Assembly: GCA_002897115.2 (NCBI GenBank) | Contig: BCIH01000004.1 | Span: forward strand, 495,329-559,328 | DNA length: 64,000 bases | From: Prototheca cutis | Taxonomy: Eukaryota; Chlorophyta; Trebouxiophyceae; Chlorellales; Chlorellaceae | Direction of reading: 5' to 3' | In this document: piece by piece, positions 34,201-46,806 of the stretch | Position numbering within the stretch: the stretch's first letter is position 1 | How the letters are laid out: the number at the start of each line of letters is the position of its first letter | Program-made: the position numbers and the translations under genes | Notes under the pieces: model-generated | The model's database searches: none | What the model was told of the DNA's origin: nothing | The model's input: only the letters and a program-made list of their open reading frames with translations

Positions 34201-34921
34201 ATGGGCTCCGGCAAGAGCAGGAAAACGCACTCCAGCAGCAAGAAGACGCGGTTAAACAAGCAGGGAGTGCGCAAGGTGTTTCGGGCAAGACACATTGACC
34301 AGGTGTGCGCGACGACGTTTGGGAACAGTTGCTCGTAGCGGCTCCATGGGATATCCTGCCAGCCAGGTGAAGGGGTGCAGGGCCCCAAGGCGTCTCCTCA
34401 CAGCGCCAATGCATACTCCCCTGGGCGCCAGGTCTGGGAGGATGCCAGGAAGGCAGAGAGCGAAGTTCACGATGGTAGGGTGGGTCCTGTAGGCACCAGC
34501 GATAGGTACGGAGTGATTGACGGCAACTTGCTTGAGATAGAGAGGACTGCCGGCTGTCACGGAGCCTTGGGGAGCCTTGTCTGGCTGGACCCTGCTGGGA
34601 ATGTTGGTTGGGGAGGGACGCGTGCTCAGGTTATGCATTCCGTCTTTCCTGGCAAAGGCCGTTTCCCATGCACCATATATCCGCAGGGTGGAGTTGGATG
34701 AGGACATTGCTGGGCACGGCAAGCACTACTGTCTGCCGTGCAGCCGTTACTTCGTCTCTCAGACGGCTCTGGAGACGCACCAGAAGACCAAGCCACACAA
34801 GCGGCGATGCAAGGAGCTGGAAGGGGACAGGCCCCACAACCAGGCGGATGCTGACTGGGCGGGGGGGATGGGTGCCCCAGACAACGGGCCAGAGGCCATG
34901 AGGCCGATGGCCATGGAGTAA
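34201..34921 (+). CDS. ZNF593/BUD20-type zinc finger, pre-60S shuttling factor
   Basis: BUD20/ZNF593 proteins bind pre-60S particles and help their nuclear export. Exons 34201-34302, 34432-34505 and 34687-34921 give 136 residues. Basic N terminus MGSGKSRKTHSSSKKTR, then FRARHIDQVWEDARKAESEV, GPVGTSDRVELDEDIAGHGK and a single C2H2 finger YCLPCSRYFVSQTALETHQK followed by TKPHKRRCKEL. The block (V)GPxGTxDRVELDED before HYC is typical of the plant branch. The middle exon can be extended to the GTACGG donor at 34506, which restores this block and fits phase 2. The short acidic tail is not conserved. Confidence 0.88.
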
Positions 34922-35227
34922 GGGCCACATGCGCCCCGCTGCTTGTTGAAAATTGTCATCCTCTTGCTCACTCAAGCACTGTTTGTACCTATTCATTGCG
35001 GTGCATTGACTGCAAAACACGCCGCTCGCTGTGTGGTAACCATGAGCTGCTGACAAGGTCCATTTTGAGGGGGGTGGGGGGACGCCGCGAAACCCGATGC
35101 CGAGAAGCGATCGGCATGAGATGACAGATCAATTCTTCGCGCTCGGATGGAGACGCTGAACCCATTGTAGCAAGGTGCGCGATGGTTGAGCGCCCATTCT
35201 TATTTCGTGTCGATACATACGATCAAA
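34922..35227. other. Spacer before TGD2
   Basis: 306 bp with the ZNF593 3' UTR and the TGD2 promoter. Nothing else seen. Confidence 0.45.
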
Positions 35228-37361
35228 ATGAGTTGGAGTACGTCGGGCACGGGCCTGCTGGGCGCCAGTACGGGCCAGCTAGGTTCCTGTGGCCCCTCGT
35301 CTCGGTCGCAGGGGCCCTGGTTCCGCGCTGGTCGGCCGCGGCCCCCCTGCCTGGGTCTCAGGAACTGCAGGGCACCGGGGGAATGCCGTCTTACGATCCT
35401 GTGCAGGTCGACGGCATCAGGTGGCAGCGGCCAACCCAAGGATGCTCCGCCCAGGAAGGGCTTTCTCAAATCTGTGGTGCAACCGCTGCGGGACTTTGGG
35501 CTGGGCAAGACCAGCATGATCCAAGGCACAGTAGGTCTGTTTGTATTGTCAGGCATAGGTGCGATAAGCTGGAGGGCGGGTACAAGGGGCCTTGGCATCC
35601 GTGGGTGTAGAGGCGGCAGGCTTGGCGTGTGGGGCCTGCTTGCCATGACCCCCTTCCTCCGTGCAAGACATACAATGTCCTTCACCTGCATCTGAACGAT
35701 TCGCTCCCCTGCGCACCAGGACTCGCGCTTATGCTCATTTCCTGGGCGCGGGGAGGGCTTCTCGGCAGGAGAGGGCAGGGGTACCAGGTGAGCAGACTTG
35801 GTGGTTGCATTCATGGATCAGGGCGCATTGTGGGTCCAATTGCTATGGGATGCTTGTGGAGTGTTTGTTCGGGATGCATTTTCGCAGGAAAAGGAGTATC
35901 AGTATGTTGTTTTCATGACCAAACCATTTGAGAATGGTTGACAGGGTCGGCTGCCAGCGTGGCTCGAACACACTGTGCCTGCTGCCACCTGACCTCCTCC
36001 TCCTCGCAAAATAAAAAATTCATCCCAAGGCAATTTTCGAGTTTCCTGTGGCGTGCGGCATCACGGTGGGCACCCCTGTCCGCATCCGGGGCGTGCCCGT
36101 GGGCGGCGTGCTGGCTGTACAGCCCAGCCTTGAGCGAGTGGATGTGCTGGTGGAGATTCGTGATTCCGCCACAGTCATCCCCCGCAACTCGCTGATCGAG
36201 GCCAACCAGAGCGGGCTCATCTCCGAGCCACTCATCGATATCACCCCACAGGTCCCCATCCCAGAATACAAAGGTGCTTTGGGGGGGGGGGGGGGTCCTT
36301 TAGGGGACTGAGGCACCTCGATTGGTGGAAGCATTGAACTTGCACGCATGCCCGTATGCAGGACCATGCATTCTCACCACCACCATCACCCCCGCGATTC
36401 ACAGTCAACCCGCTGGATGAGGTGTGTGAGGAAGAGGGCAAAGTGGTCTGCCACCAGGGCCGGATACGTGGCTTCCGAGGTGCGAGTTTCCAGGGAGTGG
36501 TGACGCCGCGTCTTAGGGTGACGCACATTCTGCTGTGCAGCTTCCCATCTCTAAATCACCCCCTTCAAAAACAGGCGTGGCCATGGATGACCTCATCTAC
36601 ATCTGCACCAAGATTGCCCGGCAGGTCGGTTTGGGGTGGAGCTGTTCTCATCGCATTCTTGCAATGGCTACATTGCGGGAACTTGTGGTGGTTCTATCTC
36701 ATGGCCTTGGCTGGCCCCAGCATCTCGGTTCGTGATGCAATCAGCCTGAGGGCAATGAACCCCGACGCTCCAAACCCAAATGATTGCACAGATTGATGCC
36801 GCGGGCATGGACCGAATGTTTTCTGCCGTGGATGCGGCTCAGGCTGCACTGGAGACGGCCGAGCCGCTGCTCAAGCAGGCCATCACCCTCACCGAACAGG
36901 TTGGGTGACCTTTCTCTTGTGTTTTCACATGGGCTTTTTTTTGGGGGGGGAGGGGGGGTATCTGTTGTTTGGGGTCTGTTTCGAAGCTCGGGGATTATTG
37001 TCGGTTTGGTTAGGAGACATTCTACCCACCGTGATGACAGCCACCACCACGGACAGCAACAACACCAACACCACAGATCATCCCACTGCTGGAGGAGGTG
37101 CGGCAGGGGGCGCTGCTGGCCAATGTGGAGGCACTGACGTCGATTGCGGCCGAGGCAGCGGCCGATATCCAGCGCCTACAGGAGCAGGTTCTCACGCCGG
37201 GAAACGTCCGCGCGCTACGCGAGTCGGTGCAGACCCTGACAAAGACCCTGGCAAACGTCGAGCGAGTGACCGCTGAAGTGGGCGACCTCGCGGGCGACCG
37301 TCGAGTCGTCGCCAACCTCAAGCAGTTTATCGAAGCCCTCAGCCGTCTCGTTGTGGATTGA
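35228..37361 (+). CDS. TGD2: TGD2-like MCE/MlaD lipid-transfer protein of the plastid envelope
   Basis: TGD2 is the substrate-binding subunit of the plastid TGD ABC importer that moves ER-derived lipid into the plastid. Seven exons (35228-35558, 35720-35787, 36030-36273, 36405-36479, 36575-36624, 36792-36899, 37077-37361) join with matching phases; 386 residues. Exon 1 codes a Ser/Gly/Arg-rich transit-like leader, then LKSVVQPLRDFGLGK. One membrane helix follows (TVGLFVLSGIGLALMLISWA). The MCE domain: CGITVGTPVRIRGVPVGGVL, VIPRNSLIEANQSGLISEPL, IDITPQVPIPE. The rest is the long helical part (DDLIYICTKIARQ, IIPLLEEVRQGALLANVEAL, NLKQFIEALSRL) ending like Arabidopsis TGD2. Introns carry G runs just after the donors (36281-36294, 36943-36958). 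UGUAA lies 37 bases past the stop. Confidence 0.93.
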
Positions 37362-37607
37362 GTGCATGTGCATGGGCTGGGCGACAGTTTTTGAATGGTG
37401 TAAGAGCACTGACATGAGGCTGTAGGGGAGGGTTCAGGCCCACTGGTCGGACAAGTGCGGATGTATTTCCTACAGAGAAAGACTGAATCAAACCAGGCCT
37501 GTCACAGAGGAGCGTTCTCCCGAACATCTGACCGCTGCGTGGTCAAAGGCAAATTTTCTCCCCGTCATCAGTCAGTCAAATGCACACAAAAGGTGACGCC
37601 TCCGGGG

Positions 37608-39460
37608 TCAACGCCTGCCGCCCGTGAGATCGCGGCGCTGACGCTTGCGAAAGGTCACTTCCTCCTCCGACGGTGGGACCTTGGCGAGATAGGCCAGCAA
37701 CCGACGACCCTGCTCAGGCCCGTCGCCTGTGATATCGCCCTGCAGGGAGATAGTCGCACCTGCATGCTCGGCTTCCGCGGCGGCCAGTGCCACCAAGCCA
37801 GAGCCGGCCGCGTCGACGTGGGCAACGGTGAGTTTGACCCCAGTGCCCGCAGAGCCAAAGGGCCCCTGCGCCAGCCAGACCCGCCCCTCGCCGTCCAGCG
37901 CCGCGGCGCTGGGTGCCACGCTGCACAGCTGTCCCTCCCGTGCCCGCCAGCTCAGCGTCTTCGTCGCGACATCCACCTGCAGTACCAGCACGTCCCGGCA
38001 GGCATCCACCAGCACGACGACCAGCCCATTTGTCCCTGGGAGCGACAGCAGCTGCAGCACAGCCGGTGCGTCGCGGGATGGGATCGTTTCTTTGTCTTGG
38101 TCAGCGGCATTGGCTGCGGATTGGTATTGGCCAGCAACGGTAACACCGGCTTCATCTTGGCTGCCACCCTCTGGTGCTCCGGCTTCCACGTCCAGCGTGT
38201 GAAGGAGCTCCCCGGTCAGGGGGTCCCACAGACGCACCGTGCCGTCGCCGCCGCCGCTCAGTGCCAGCGGCGCGTCGGCAGCGCCGACGAATGCCACGCA
38301 GGCGACGAAATCAGTGTGCCCCAGGCAAAAGGACTCGATGATGGGTGCGCCGTCCATCACCGCGTCCCCAGTCGGGCACCGGCTGATGCGCAGCTTCTGG
38401 TCGCGGTCGGTCGTGGCCAACAGGTCTCCGTTGGGTGAGACCGCCACGCACGTCAAAATAGAGCTGCAGTGGCCCAGCAGCACCACAGGAGCCATTTCTG
38501 TGTGTTGTTGTGAGAGAAATAAATTGGTGGCTATGAATTGGTGGTGGCTCCTGTCGGTATGCCAAGTGACATGTGGTTGGTCGAAGGCGGATGTCGACAG
38601 GTGCCCTCTTCCGAAGCAAACCCTGCACTGCTGCATGCAGAGCAGAGCACCGACGGATCCGCCTGGTCCCCCTCTCCTTATCAAGTCAGCACCAGTAGAA
38701 TTACCTTTCTCTGTGGTCGCCAGCGGCCCAACGAGCAAGTCGCCATACTTGTCTGCCAAAAGCCAGTGCTTGCCGTCGGCTGTAAAACCCGTGGAGCTTG
38801 CCCGCTTGGGAAGCTTACTGCACGGTGGGAGTGCTGGGGGTTTCTTGGTGCTTGGCTGTGCAGGGGCAGCGGTGGCCATGCGTGCGGCTGGCGCTTCCAC
38901 CGACGCATGCCCATCACCATTCCCAGGCCTGCAGTGCCCCAACCAACGACCCACATGGCACGACATCAAACGCCGCCGCCGACGCACATGGTCTGGGTCA
39001 GGGCCCATGATGCCGTTTCCCAGACGTAGGCCAGCTTGGCGTCTGTGGTGGCCACAAGATGGGCACCACTGCCGTCAAAGGCGATCGTCCTCACCACCGC
39101 GCCCTCGGCGTCTAGCAGGACTTGGACTTCTTGACTGCAGTGATGCGGTAGCTACGACTGTGTGAGCCTTGATGGTGCATACTGACTAGCAGCTCAACAA
39201 GTTCTGCTTGTTGGTACCAGACCCAGTCTCAGGCAGGCACGAACGACTCGGCCCCAAGGAGTTGCCTACCGGTCACCGGTGCCACTGCCACAGGCCACCC
39301 TGATTTGCTGGCCCGCTGCCACTGCACGGTGGCCTGTGGCGGGGCACACGGCCACAAGAGCTCTGGTAGGCTCATTGTGTCCATCGTAGATGGAAGGCTT
39401 GGCCTCCGGCGCCTCGCTGCCGCTGTCCTCGCCGTTCTTCTTGCCTCTCCGGCGTGCCAT
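37608..39460 (-). CDS. TRM82: TRM82/WDR4, non-catalytic subunit of tRNA m7G46 methyltransferase
   Basis: With TRM8/METTL1 it forms the enzyme that methylates G46 of tRNA. Exons 39270-39460, 38988-39134, 38705-38817 and 37608-38497, phases matching, give 446 residues (an in-frame ATG at 39502 would add 14). Features in order: a basic nuclear-like start ARRRGKKNGE; WD40 blades VRTIAFDGSGAHLVATTDAK, LAYVWE; KRASSTGFTADGKHWLLADK, YGDLLVGPL; VVLLGHCSSILTCVAVSPNG, LLATTDRDQKLRISR; FCLGHTDFVACVAFVG, LALSGGGDGTVRLWDPLTG. The DRD.K(L/I)R(I/V)S(R) and GH..FV motifs are diagnostic of TRM82. The last third has a Gln/Glu/Ala-rich insert. Convergent with TGD2 (246-bp spacer). Confidence 0.9.
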
Positions 39461-39847
39461 GGCGGCGAAACCAAGTATGGCTCCCGACAACTCCAAGGCC
39501 AATCTAGAAATGTGTATTCCTCGACAATATTATTTCCATCAGATACATCAGCTTTGCACCCTCACCTGCTTGTGCCAACGGCCCTGCATGCACCCACCAT
39601 GCACCTGGCGAGCGGCCGGAAAGGTGGCCAGTCCCACATCATAGCATGGGAAGCGATCCAAAAGCAGCGGGGTCCGGTACGGGCTGGCTGCAAAGACGCA
39701 CAAGCTCCCGGCCATGCCCGCAGTCTCACCGAAAATTGATCGGAGGGACATGAACATGTGAAGAGAGCAACCGAGCATCACGTCGCACGCCGCAGCCTCT
39801 GAGACGGACGCTCTGGCCGTGGACGGGTCCAGGGTCCGCAAGGCACC
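39461..39847. promoter_or_regulatory. Bidirectional promoter region, TRM82/BSD gene
   Basis: 387 bp between divergent start codons. No clear box or coding frame recognised. Confidence 0.5.
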
Positions 39848-41889
39848 ATGTTCAGCTTGTCCAACTTGGCATCGGCCCTGACGGGGACAGGAGTTCAAGA
39901 AGTGCGTTTGAATGGCATGGCATGCAACGAGGCGATTGTGCGATGTTGTTTGGGAGGACGATATCGAGTGGCCCCATGCCCGGACTCCGGCCGGCTTGAC
40001 CTCCGTGTCTCCACCCTCGCGCAGGATGACGACACCGAACATTCACCGGTCAAGGGCTCAAAGTGAGTATTTGTTTGGTGCATCCCCCTCTAGACCGTGT
40101 TTCAAGGCTGCCTAGGTGCTTCGACCGTCCACAGCTGGACTTGTGGTATTGAGCCGCTGCCCTGTAGTGCTATGGGGCGCTGCGCTGCTGTGCACCAAGA
40201 CCCCGATATGGCACCGTCTTGCAGGGAGCAAGCCGCTGGCAGGGGCCTCTGGGATTTCGCGTCCACACTCACTGCGGGCGTGAAGCAGCAGGCTGCTGAT
40301 CTGGCGGCCTCCATTCACAATACCAACTGGGCGGCCGAGCTCGCCAGCCTGCGCAAGGAGCTGGACGAAGAAAGCGCGGAGTTGGCGCAGAGCACGCGCA
40401 ATGTCGCCAGCAAGCTGCCGTCCCTGGGGGACCACCTCCCCGAAAAGGCAAGACCGGATGTGGGCTGGGATAATCGTGCTGGGGGTGGTGTGGATGGGTG
40501 GATGAATGTAAGGCGCACCTTGAGCACCAACTTTGTCGGCTGCTGAAACAGGCAGTCAAAAATGCACTGCCCATTCATGGTCGCTGGGCCCACGATCAAG
40601 TGAACTCAGAGGTCTGATCTGCAAACCATCATGCAGGCCGCAACAGCGCTGCAGACGCGGACGCGTCAGGCGGCGGAACACCTGGGCGGTGCGTTCAAGA
40701 ACTTGAGAGAGGAGGTGGCCGCCGGGGGCTCTGAACTGCTGGGTTCTGTGCAGACCGCCCTGGGAACTGGGGAGCAGCAGCCCAGGGAGACATCCGGCCT
40801 GTCGCCCGCCGCTGCACGCCTGCTCAAGGACCCAGTGGACATTGCTGAATTTGATGCCTGGAAGCGCACCGTCGACATGCGTGCCGCCCGAGAAGCCGCG
40901 CTCGCCTCGGACGCCGGGTTACCTGTCCTCATGGTGCGCTGGTCTGCTGGTCTTTCTCGTGTGTGTACGGGGATGCTGAACTTTGTAAGGCTGCATGCGC
41001 ATCGCAACAGCTTCTGGGCAAGAGGAACATGTGTAATATGGGGAACTACCGGACTGATTGCTGTCACAAGCCTAACCCCCCCTTTCCAAACCTATCCTTG
41101 CAGGCCACTCTTATCCCAGGTCACCTGTCTGCGGGGTCCTTTTGGGAGCGGTACCTGTACGCAGCACACCTCGCCGCTCGGCGCCGGGCCGCAGTGGCTG
41201 AGCTGGCGCAGCGATCGGCGGCTGACGAGGAGCAGGTGGGCTGGGGCTGGGAGGCCGACGATGATGCCGAGCACGAGGCCAGGCCCAGCGTTGATGTTGA
41301 GGGGCAGGTGGAGGAGGGCGGCGAGAAGGCCGGGGATGAGGCTGCAAGAGACGCTGTCACAAAGGATGCTGACGATATCGTCGCCAGGGCCATCAGCGAG
41401 GCGTCTGCAGAAGAGGAGGATGCCATTGGTGGCTCTGCGACGAGGACGGAGGTAGTCACCGTGTTAGAGACCAGCCCCCCAATCATCTTGAGCCCCGCTG
41501 TCGATGAGGAGACCACAGAGCCTGCTGCTCCCATGGCAGTAAGGGAGGCTGACGGCGCGTCCAAGGTGGCGCAACCACCGGCGGCGGCTGCACAGTCCCC
41601 GCTCGACCAGACCACCACCGAGACCGCCACGCCTGAGGCGTCGTTGCTTGCGTCGCACGCGACACCTGATGAGGGTTCTCCCAGCGCTGAAGGCGCAGGC
41701 CAGCGGCCCAGTATCTCGTGGTCTGTGGTCAGTGAGGCCCGGTCGGGGTCAAGCACACCGGCCACGACGGCTGTGGCGCCGGCGGTGCCAGAGGACGCCG
41801 TGCCTCGGCCGGTGGCAGAGCAAGGCTGCGAGAAGGAGCAGCGGGAGGGAGAGGAGGAAGACGACGACTGGGGTGGGGACTGGGAGTGA
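39848..41889 (+). CDS. BSD-domain protein
   Basis: Exons 39848-39901, 40025-40062, 40225-40447, 40637-40933 and 41104-41889 give 465 residues. N terminus: amphipathic helices (WDFASTLTAGVKQQAADLAA, WAAELASLRKELDEESAEL, AATALQTRTRQAAEHLGGAF) as in plant and animal BSDC1-type proteins. The BSD domain is spread over exons 4-5: DIAEFDAWKRTVDMRAARE, LPVLMATLIPGHLSAGSF, WERYLYAAHLAARR, with the conserved F-W pair. The C-terminal third is acidic and Ala/Pro-rich, ending DDDWGGDWE. Intron 3 most naturally uses a GC donor (AAAAG|GCAAGA at 40448); a weak GT donor at 40460 would add four residues. The function of the family is not well known. Confidence 0.82.
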
Positions 41890-42428
41890 GCATGTGCGAG
41901 ATGAGCGTGCCAAAGAGGTCAGCACCCCGCAGTGTGTTCACTATCAGCCGAGTGGTGGACGGCCTATCTGCCTGCGTGCCGGACGCCAAGGAGGTCGCAC
42001 AAAAGCCCACGCGCTGAGCACTTTTTGTACTCCTAACCATCTGTATCCATATGGTTGTGTAATTTCCTGAGTGGATTGATTGACTGGGGGGGTCTCCGTG
42101 TGGTGGTGCTCATCTCTTGGGTGCAGGGTCGTACTGGCCTGGTACCTCGCGACTGCATCCCCGGCGGCATTCATTCAGAACCACCCTCGCTTCCCAGCGA
42201 CCTGTCATCCAGGGCGTAGCGCATGGATGCGTTTTTGCAAACGCAAACATATTAGATGACACGCTCGTGGACCTGAGGTGCAGGGACTTGGTCGGTCGGT
42301 GCCCTGAGATCACTTCGGTCCTGCGCGCCTGATCATGCGAGGTGGGCTCCCTCCAAGGCCACCAATGCCTGAATCGGCATGATGCAATAACGATCTCCCA
42401 ATAATCTGGGCTTCCGTGTATCTCGGCC
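41890..42428. other. Spacer before SEC5
   Basis: 540 bp. UGUAA for the BSD gene lies at 42058-42062; the rest should be the SEC5 promoter. No other feature recognised. Confidence 0.5.
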
Positions 42429-43906
42429 ATGGCATCGGACAAGAGCGACGACGACATCTCCCTCCTGACGGACAGCGACACGGAGGAGGTCGCCAGGCCA
42501 CAGCAGCAGCAGACTCCCGTGCGATTGCCAAGGCCGGCACAGCCGCACCCATACAATCCCCGGCATGGTCAGGGACCAACATGCTGGGCAGAGGTGAGGT
42601 TCATAATGGCTTGGAGGTGCTCCTGTGGCCACCGTTCATTGCCCGGCGACGGCACAGCCGTGGCGTTGCTGGTCCACTCACACATGTGGAGACCAACCTC
42701 CTGTGAAAGCGTGGACCGCACCATCACGCGCTTCGTTCTTGATTTTAGTCCAGGTGGACAGCGCTGCGCTGGACGAGCTGGCGGGCAGCATCATGAGCAG
42801 CGCGTTGCTGGGGACGGAGGAGGGCGGCTCGGCGGCGACTGCCTCGACGGCCCCGCTCCCAGACCCGACGGCCGGCGAGAGCGCCTCCGAGCCACGGCAG
42901 CGTCCCCAAGACCCGCTCGGCCTGGTCCCCCTGGACGCAGCGCTGCAGGCTGCGCTGGAGGCAGAGAGACACGCAACTGCGGGCCCGCGACCGGCCGGGC
43001 TGCGTGGGGCCGCTGCAGCCGGGGGCGGCCCTTCAGCCTACGACCGCTTGCTGGTGGCGGGGCCCGACTTTGACCCCGGGTTTTACCTGTCGCGCATCCA
43101 TCGCGACACACCGCTGGAAGGCCTGCAGGCAGGGGTCAGAACACTGCAGGCGCGTCTGGCGGTGCAGTCTGCCGCGCTGCGTGGGCTCGTCCGCGACAAT
43201 TTTGGTCGGTTCATCAACAGCAAGAGCACCATCGACGACATCCAGCACCGCCTGGCCCGCTTGGAGGCGGGGGGCGAGGCCTCGGGGACCAGCGCCGCCG
43301 ACGTCCAAGCCGGCGTGGCCGCGCTGCTGGGTGCCGCGGGCGGCGCCTTTGGGCAGCTGCAGGACCGCGCGGTCCGGGCAGACCGAATCCGCACGACGCT
43401 CAGCCTCCTGGACAGGTAGCTTTTCTGGTGGGGGTGGTGTGGTGGGGTGGGGTTTGGGTGTATTCTTTTGGGTGGCTGGCCGGCATCACAGTGGTGATGG
43501 TGTCAGTGGACACAGCGTTGTCGCCCTTTCTCCCCCCCTCCACCACCACATGCACAAACCCTTCACAGGTACGAGGCCTGGGTTGGGCTGCCTGGCAGGC
43601 TCAAGGCAGAGGCAGCGCTGGGCCCGAGGGCCCGGCTGGCCGCCGAATACCGTGCCGCGAAGAAAGTGCTGGCAGAGGCATCTGGAGACGCACACGCGCC
43701 CCGCAAGGAGGGCGCTTGGACCCAGCTCCTCGCCAGCATCGACAAGGCAAGCAGGGGCTTTCTGAGGACTGGGTGAGGTGATGCCGGGAGTTTCATGCAT
43801 GGCTGTAACCCGCCTGGTGTTTGCGGGTGTCTACAGACTGGCCTGAATGAGAGATGAGGCAGAGACAGAGGGGATAGTACCTCGCCACTACCATTACACC
43901 TGTACA

Positions 43907-43965
<59 letters not shown>

Positions 43966-46290
43966 CACAGGTTGTGGGCGATGCTGTGGTGCAGTTTGTC
44001 AGTGTGGTGGGCTGCACGGGGATTGACCCTGGCGAGATGCTGGCGACCATCAAGTGCCTGCTGGACCTGCAGGCCGTGGACGCCCCGGGGACGGAGGACC
44101 TCGACCCAGGCAGGTGGGTTGAGCTCGTTGGTGACATTGCTGGTGCTGTGTTTCGTTCTGATGCACAGGGCATCCTGTGTGCCAGGTGGTTCATCTGGTG
44201 GCGGGGAAAGCGAGTCTCTGCGTGCCCTTGCCTTGATGCCCAGCGCGCACAAACTCCGGCATTGCTACCGGCGCCCTCATGCAGGATGTTTGTCGATGCA
44301 CAGGCTGCGTACGTATGGACGCTGCTGCAGCACCAGCGTGAGTCGCAGCAGCAGGTTCTCAGCACACGCACGGCCATCCTCCGCAGCGAAGAGGCAGGCG
44401 GGGGTTGGGGGGATTGTTTGGGTTGTCCGGAACGTGGCTGGACCCACCCAGTGCTTGCAGTGGCTCCCCTCATTTCCAACCACCCACTGCACCATGCCTG
44501 CCTCCCTTTTGACATAAAACCCATGCAGGAGGAAGCCGCAGCGTTTGCAAGTTTAAACATCTCCCGGCCCACGCATTCCCGGCGACCAAGCATGTCGGTG
44601 ACGGAAGACCTGCAGGTGCTTCGTGCCTCAGCTGCCCTGCCAGGGCCCGGCGCCGGAAGCACGGGTCCACCTGGCCAAGTACTGCTTCCAGAGCTGCGTG
44701 TGCTCACTGCTCGGGTGGCGGGCTGGGTGCCCGAGTTCCACTCCGTGGCCGGACCCGGGTTGAGGGGCCTGCAGCGCGAACTGCCCCGTGCACAGGCGGC
44801 AGCCGCCGAGAAGCTGGGCGTGGCTGCGCTGGAGGGATCCGCCCTCATCAAGCAGGCTCTGATGGAGTACAGGTACTTTTTTGGTTGTTTGCTTCTAGGG
44901 GGTTTGGGTTCCTGCTGGCTCAGGGGGGATGGGAGCTGGTATCCAGCAGAATCCCATAACATCCCCCCCCCCCCCCCCCCCCCCAAATGCATACTGCAGC
45001 AAGCTTGTGCGTGAGGTGCTGGATGCAGACCCGAGCGTCGCAGCGGGGTTGCAGGCTCCGCTGGCCGAGGCGGCGGATGCGATGGAGGAGGACACGGCCG
45101 GGGCGGTGCCCCTGGGCCCACTGGTGGCGCTGCGGGAGCACGTCGCGCTTCGCACGCTGCATGACGTTGCACAGCGTGTGCAGCGTGACTCTGTGGGCCT
45201 GGCACGCTCGATCTGCGCGGCGGCGGGCCTCGACTGCACCCTCACGCATCGGCGGGTCCCGGACGCGGCGAGCCAGCTGCTGCTGGCCTGCCATGCCGCT
45301 GCCGATGCCGCAGCCCATGCCTGCGCCCTGGGTGGCGCCGACATGGGCCTTGGCATCGGTGCCAACGTCGAGTCTGAGGCCGGCGGCGAGGGCTGGAACG
45401 ACGCCGCGGTCGCGGTCCTGGCCCCGCTCGAGGCGCTGGCTGCGCTCGGCGCGGGGCGTACGGCGCTAGACCCGGGAGTAGACCCACTGCGTCTGGCAGC
45501 AGCCGCGCAGGCGGCGCGGGACACGGTGCTGCCAGTGTTGAAGGAAGCCTGGGGCGCCTCGGTGCTCGCGGGCGGCGAGGCGGCGGCTTCTGCAGTCGAT
45601 GCGCGGCTGAGCGCTGCACGGGACGCAGGCCTGCGTGCATTTGTTGCCGCCAATGAAGCGGTTTTGGCCAGTCACCTGGCGCGTCTGCTTGAGGTTCCTC
45701 CAGTTGTTCCAGTGGCGCCAGGGGTCGGGTCAGGCGTTGCAGCCACCAAGGCTGCGACAAACGGCTCAGCACTCTTGCCAGCAGCATTACTAGGAGACTG
45801 GTCAGAGATCCGGGGCTGGCCTCGGGCACCCAGGGCCGCGGCAGCCGCCGCGCTGTGCACACTGAGCTCGGCCGCTGCGGAAGCCGTGGGCGCGCTTCCG
45901 CTCGACACGGCGCTGGAGGTGGCGGCAGCGCTGTCGGCTCGCCTGCTGGATGCCACGCGCGCGCTGTTACAGAGGGGACAGCTGTCCCGCGCATCGGCCG
46001 CAGGCGTCGCCCAGCTCTGGGCGGATGCGGCACTTTTGATCAGTGCCGTGCGCCGTGTTGCGGATGGCGCCGTGGGTGCTTCGTTTGACCCCGTGGGTCC
46101 AGACCTGGCGGGGCTTGTCGAGGACGGCCGGGCGGCATTTGAAGCGGCGGCCGCACGCGATGCGGCGCGCGGGAGAGAGTCGTTTGACGGGGCGTCAGAC
46201 AACGCCGCTTCTGTCGCTGCGCGAGTGCAAGCCCTGGCAGATGAGTGCCCTGAATCGAGGCTACTCGACTGGCTGGTTGCACTGGTTTAA
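42429..46290 (+). CDS. SEC5: Exocyst subunit SEC5 (EXOC2)
   Basis: Part of the octameric exocyst that tethers secretory vesicles to the plasma membrane. Exons 42429-42593, 42754-43415, 43569-43746, 43971-44113, 44285-44393, 44529-44872 and 45000-46290 give about 963 residues. Diagnostic block: DPLGLVPLDAAL, FDPGFYLSRIHRDTPLEGL, VRDNFGRFINSKSTIDDIQ (NF..F...K.TIDDI is the SEC5 signature), then YEAWVGLPGRLKAE and LAAEYRAAKKVLAEA. The rest is long Ala-rich helical bundle. Intron 3 (43747-43970) must use a GC donor (ACAAG|GCAAGC): the only GT alternative shifts the frame. Its acceptor is reached through a long CA repeat. The exon 5 end is uncertain: GC donor at 44394 or GT donor at 44355, both in phase. 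Confidence 0.88.
43910..43964 (+). repeat. (CA)n microsatellite before the acceptor of SEC5 intron 3
   Basis: About 27 CA units ending six bases before the AG acceptor at 43969-43970. Confidence 0.95.
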
Positions 46291-46806
46291 AGAGGAGGCC
46301 TTATTACAGCTGGTCCACGACAGCCTTTGATGGGAGAGCATGTGAGAAATGGGAGTGCGAGGCAGAGCAGGGATGTGTTACATTAGAAAGCGTGTATGTG
46401 TGTACATGCCTCGTGGGCAGTGGGAGGGAACCTGAAAAGAACCACTGGCGTCAGTGTGGCCAAACATAGAACGACGGGTGCAAGCGCAAGTGCATTGGTT
46501 CAACCCAGACTGGGCCCATAATATACGAGGAAAAAAAAAGAATATCATTTGGGCTTTTTGCTCTGCACAAGAGCATCAGGTGGGTTAATGCGGCCCAACC
46601 AGGTGCTGGCAAGTGGCTGTTAGGGAGAGAGGGGGGAACTGGGATGGACAGCTACGAGCAACATGGATGATGGAATGTGATGCTGCCTATCAGCTCCATG
46701 CCCATGTGCATTTGAAGCATGCAAGACACTAATGACGAGGGAGAAAACAAAAATGAACAATAATGTCGGTGTGTACCGCCAAGGACGCAACAGACACAGA
46801 AGGGGT
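46291..46806. other. SEC5 3' flank
   Basis: 516 bp, lower GC than the exons. Convergent with the doubtful FKBP-like model. Nothing recognised. Confidence 0.45.

Noticed and set aside
43793..45205. 470-codon minus-strand frame over SEC5
   Set aside because: Runs through CA and C repeats and the SEC5 exons; low-complexity antisense of a real gene.
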